DNA of 64,000 nucleotides from Microbulbifer sp. HZ11 (GTDB taxonomy: Bacteria; Pseudomonadota; Gammaproteobacteria; Pseudomonadales; Cellvibrionaceae): the NCBI RefSeq assembly GCF_000708675.1, contig NZ_JELR01000005.1:302177-366176 (forward strand). Direction: 5' to 3'. Each line of letters opens with the position of its first letter. Position 1 is the first letter of the stretch. Below, piece by piece: positions 60,712 through 64,000 of this stretch. Both the position numbers and the translations under genes were made by a program. The notes below the pieces were generated by a model that was not told where the DNA came from, searched no databases, and saw only the letters and a program-made list of their open reading frames with translations.

Positions 60712-61203
60712 ATGCGCAGAATCATTTCAGTTCTGATGGAGAACGAACCCGGTGCACTGTCGCGGGTGGTTGGCCTGTTTTCCCAGCGAGGCTACAACAT
60801 TGAGAGCCTGACGGTAGCGCCAACCGAGGATGCGACCCTGTCGCGTCTTACCCTGACAACTATCGGGGATGACCACAAGATTGAACAGATCACCAAGAAT
60901 CTGAACAAGTTGATCGATGTGGTAAAGCTGGTGGATCTGACAGAAGGATCCCACATTGAGCGCGAGCTTCTGCTGGTAAAGGTCCGTGCGACCGGTGCGC
61001 AGCGCGATGAAGTCAAGCGCAGCGTGGATATATTTCGCGGCCAGATAGTTGATGTCACCAGCAACATGTACACGGTACAGGTGTCAGGTACCAGTGAAAA
61101 ACTCGACGCTTTCCTACAGGCGCTGGGCGAACACACCATTATGGAAGTGGTCCGTTCCGGGGTGAGCGGGATTGCCCGCGGTGAGAAAATTCTCAGTATT
61201 TGA
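60712..61203 (+). CDS. ilvH: Acetolactate synthase small (regulatory) subunit
   Basis: A 163-residue regulatory subunit that gives valine feedback control. The N-terminal ACT domain begins MRRIISVLMENEPGALSRVVGLFSQRG and contains the conserved NIESLTVAPTED. The C-terminal half ends SGVSGIARGEKIL. A strong GGGAGGTAAACAGG precedes the ATG. It is followed by a GC-rich dyad (CCCGGGTCCGATCCCGGG, 61229-61246) ahead of ilvC. Confidence 0.96.
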   Translation: MRRIISVLMENEPGALSRVVGLFSQRGYNIESLTVAPTEDATLSRLTLTTIGDDHKIEQITKNLNKLIDVVKLVDLTEGSHIERELLLVKVRATGAQRDEVKRSVDIFRGQIVDVTSNMYTVQVSGTSEKLDAFLQALGEHTIMEVVRSGVSGIARGEKILSI

Positions 61204-61278
61204 GCGTCAAATTTTGAAACAGGAATTTCCCGGGTCCGATCCCGGGTTGAAATTCAACGCACACTAAGCAGGAAGTAA

Positions 61279-62307
<1,029 letters not shown>

Positions 62308-62334
62308 TTCCATCGATTAGCAGCTTTCGATCAC

Positions 62335-62371
62335 AAAGCGGCGGGACTTCGCGGTCCCGCCGCTTTTTTTT
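62335..62371 (+). terminator. Rho-independent terminator after ilvC
   Basis: AAAGCGGCGGGAC (62335-62347) pairs with GTCCCGCCGCTTT (62354-62366) around TTCGCG, followed by a run of Ts. One of the strongest in the window. Confidence 0.95.
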
Positions 62372-62433
62372 TGCCGCTCCGTCACTGTACACTGCCAGGG
62401 AGATAATCAAGTTGTGCTTTTAAGGAAGCCTGT

Positions 62434-63378
62434 ATGAGCGATAACAGGGACACTCAGCCCAAAGGGTTGGGATCCGATGAAGAAATCCGCCTGCCAGTCG
62501 ATGAGCATGTGGAGGAAGAGGTTTCGCCCAATGGTAAAAAGGTACGCGCAAAAGGCGTTTATCTGTTGCCTAACCTGATCACCACTGGCGCCCTGTTCAG
62601 TGGTTTCTACGCCATCATTGCCGGAATGGGCGGCAATTTTGAGGCGGCCGCCATTGCGATATTTGCGGCGATGATTCTCGACGGGCTGGACGGTCGCGTC
62701 GCCAGATTGACTGATACCCAGAGTGCTTTTGGGGTGCAGTATGACTCCCTGTCCGACATGGTCTCCTTCGGGTTGGCACCTGCGCTGGTCGTGTTCAGTT
62801 GGGGATTAGGGCCTTTGGGTAAGCTGGGTTGGGCGGCGGCCTTTCTGTATACAGCCTGCGCCGCGCTGCGGCTCGCACGTTTTAACACTCAGGTGGATAC
62901 GGTTGATAAGGGGGTGTTTATTGGGCTGGCGAGCCCCACAGCAGCAGCGATCGTCGCCAGTATGGTCTGGGCGGGTCACGAAGCGGAAGTGGGAACCGGA
63001 CTGGCCATTATTGCCGCTCTGGTCACTGCTGCTGCCGGGCTGCTGATGGTGTCCAACTTTCACTATACCAGCTTCAAGAAGCTCGACTTCAAGGGGCGGG
63101 TGCCATTTGTGATGATGCTGGCGATTATTTTGATCTTCAGTCTGGTGACTATTGACCCCCCGCGTGTGCTGTTGGTAATTGCGATTATCTATACCTTCTC
63201 CGGGCCAGTTCTCTGGGCGTGGGGCGCCTTGAGCGAGCGTCGTAAAATGGCCGTTGCTGATAGCGCCCGGGAATCCGCGCAAAGTGAAGTGGTTTCCGAG
63301 GGGCACGATTCTGACGAGGCGACGAATCACGATGTCGCTTCTGTAGAAGGTGCGCCCAAGGAAAACAAGCGGAGCTGA
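62434..63378 (+). CDS. pssA: CDP-diacylglycerol-serine O-phosphatidyltransferase
   Basis: Makes phosphatidylserine, the precursor of phosphatidylethanolamine. The 314-residue CDP-alcohol phosphatidyltransferase has the catalytic motif DGLDGRVARLTDTQSAFGVQ ... YDSLSDMVSFG, with all the Asp residues in place. About seven hydrophobic segments follow. It is longer than the usual membrane type because of an acidic N-terminal extension of about 45 residues and an acidic C-terminal tail (EVVSEGHDSDEATNHDV). Placement after ilvC matches Pseudomonas. Confidence 0.93.
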   Translation: MSDNRDTQPKGLGSDEEIRLPVDEHVEEEVSPNGKKVRAKGVYLLPNLITTGALFSGFYAIIAGMGGNFEAAAIAIFAAMILDGLDGRVARLTDTQSAFGVQYDSLSDMVSFGLAPALVVFSWGLGPLGKLGWAAAFLYTACAALRLARFNTQVDTVDKGVFIGLASPTAAAIVASMVWAGHEAEVGTGLAIIAALVTAAAGLLMVSNFHYTSFKKLDFKGRVPFVMMLAIILIFSLVTIDPPRVLLVIAIIYTFSGPVLWAWGALSERRKMAVADSARESAQSEVVSEGHDSDEATNHDVASVEGAPKENKRS

Positions 63379-63614
63379 TTCTGGTTTACGGTCGGGTGGT
63401 GCTTGCGCGCGTCACCTGGCTCGGTCTGCCGATGAGAGGCGGATTGGCCAGTATTTCTTCTTAAATTATTTGGCAGTTCTGCCCTCCCACACTAAGCTCA
63501 TTAGATCCCTTGCGCAAAAGTGACTGGCTACTTTACTGAGCCCGGGATTTTGTTCGCTCAAATTCATCGGATCCCGTGAATTCTGGGTGGCTGAAAAAAT
63601 CTTTCACAAAGTGC
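63379..63614. other. Gene-free stretch after pssA
   Basis: No reading frame, terminator or repeat that I can support. It leads into the promoter cluster that begins at 63615. Confidence 0.6.
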
Positions 63615-63643
63615 TTGCGTACGTTGGGGGGCGCCCGTATAGT
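63615..63643 (+). promoter_or_regulatory. Tandem promoter 1 (likely rRNA operon)
   Basis: TTGCGT (63615-63620), 17 bp, TATAGT (63638-63643), then TCGCGCC. It is preceded by CACAAAGTGC, a motif that recurs in altered form before the -35 at 63997. Confidence 0.7.
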
Positions 63644-63745
63644 TCGCGCCCTCGCTGCTTGAGTGGCAACGCAAACGGCGGCGGGACATGGTTTAAGTGT
63701 CTGATTTTCATAAGGTTTTCCCTTAATAAGGATTTCAGAAATATC

Positions 63746-63773
63746 TTGCCAGGCTCGAGGTGATCGCTATAAT
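63746..63773 (+). promoter_or_regulatory. Tandem promoter 2 (likely rRNA operon)
   Basis: TTGCCA (63746-63751), 16 bp, TATAAT (63768-63773), then GTGCGCC. An A/T-rich stretch upstream (TAATAAGGATTTCAGAAATA) could act as an UP element. Confidence 0.78.
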
Positions 63774-63872
63774 GTGCGCCACTTCGGCGGGGCTTCAGCT
63801 AGTCCTTCAGTACTGAGAATCAAGTCGATCAATCGCCGATTCCCAGTCCTGAAAAAAGCTTTGAAAAAGAGC

Positions 63873-63900
63873 TTGCCAAACGAGATTGGCGCCATATAAT
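63873..63900 (+). promoter_or_regulatory. Tandem promoter 3 (likely rRNA operon)
   Basis: TTGCCA (63873-63878), 16 bp, TATAAT (63895-63900), then GCGCGTCC. Upstream GAAAAAAGCTTTGAAAAAGA is a good UP-element candidate. Confidence 0.78.
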
Positions 63901-63996
63901 GCGCGTCCTTCTCGGGGTCACCGGAAGGGTGATCGAGGTGTCGGAAAGCGTTGATTTATAACGGTTTCGCGCTTCAAAGAAGTCTGCAAAAAGCAC

Positions 63997-64000
63997 TTGC
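63997..64000 (+). promoter_or_regulatory. Start of a fourth -35 box, cut by the window end
   Basis: The window stops within TTGC, preceded by TGCAAAAAGCAC. By analogy with the three upstream units this is the beginning of a further promoter. Confidence 0.45.

Overview
The window is a stretch of chromosome from a gammaproteobacterium, most likely a marine member of the Cellvibrionales close to Microbulbifer. That placement is inferred from protein resemblance and from gene order shared with Pseudomonas and its relatives: uvrA-MFS-ssb, lspA-fkpB-ispH-minor pilins-pilY1-pilE, and ilvI-ilvH-ilvC-pssA. A two-component/OmpA set typical of the 'proteobacterial dedicated sortase' system of marine gammaproteobacteria points the same way. 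Almost everything is core genome. I see no prophage, transposase, integrase or CRISPR array.

Layout. 1-2.3 kb: end of the alpha ribosomal operon (rpsK end, rpsD, rpoA, rplQ). 2.4-8 kb: a DUF1315 gene, then leftward uvrA followed by the 5-oxoprolinase genes pxpA-pxpB-pxpC. 8.1-12.5 kb: GDP-mannose synthesis (manC), a YajR-like MFS exporter, ssb with a good LexA box, and an NAD(P)-binding protein. 12.6-14.4 kb: fabA-fabB, leftward. 14.7-16.9 kb: galU and a phosphomannomutase. 17.2-22.1 kb: ispB (leftward), rplU-rpmA-obgE-proB (rightward), rpsT (leftward). 22.4-26.5 kb: leftward pdsO-pdsR-pdsS with a 46-residue membrane peptide gene upstream. 26.7-34.6 kb: murJ, ribF, ileS, lspA, fkpB, ispH. 34.6-45.8 kb: type IV pilus minor pilins, pilY1, pilE, and leftward pilS-pilR. 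46-53.5 kb: nadE, bamD (leftward), rluD, pgeF, clpB. 53.6-57.9 kb: an RND efflux pair. 58-63.4 kb: DUF4124, ilvI-ilvH-ilvC, pssA. 63.4-64 kb: gene-free, with three complete tandem strong promoters and the start of a fourth, almost certainly the upstream region of an rRNA operon that begins beyond the window.

Working together: manC, the phosphomannomutase and galU supply GDP-mannose and UDP-glucose for surface polysaccharides. murJ, ispB, lspA, bamD, fabA/fabB and pssA build the envelope. The pilus genes form one adhesion/motility block with its own two-component regulator.

The most unusual signals are not genes. (1) A family of nested palindromes occurs in four copies at three sites (16985-17098, 21607-21750, and a pair at 29436-29718). 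Outer arms differ from locus to locus but are self-complementary. They enclose two small hairpins with ATCC-type loops. (2) A second repeat family occurs at 22270-22380, 33611-33639 and 50577-50690. (3) The PilR homologue has lost the GAFTGA sigma-54 contact loop. (4) The dedicated-sortase regulators are present without a sortase or its substrate nearby. (5) Many promoters share a -10 box followed by a GC-rich discriminator.
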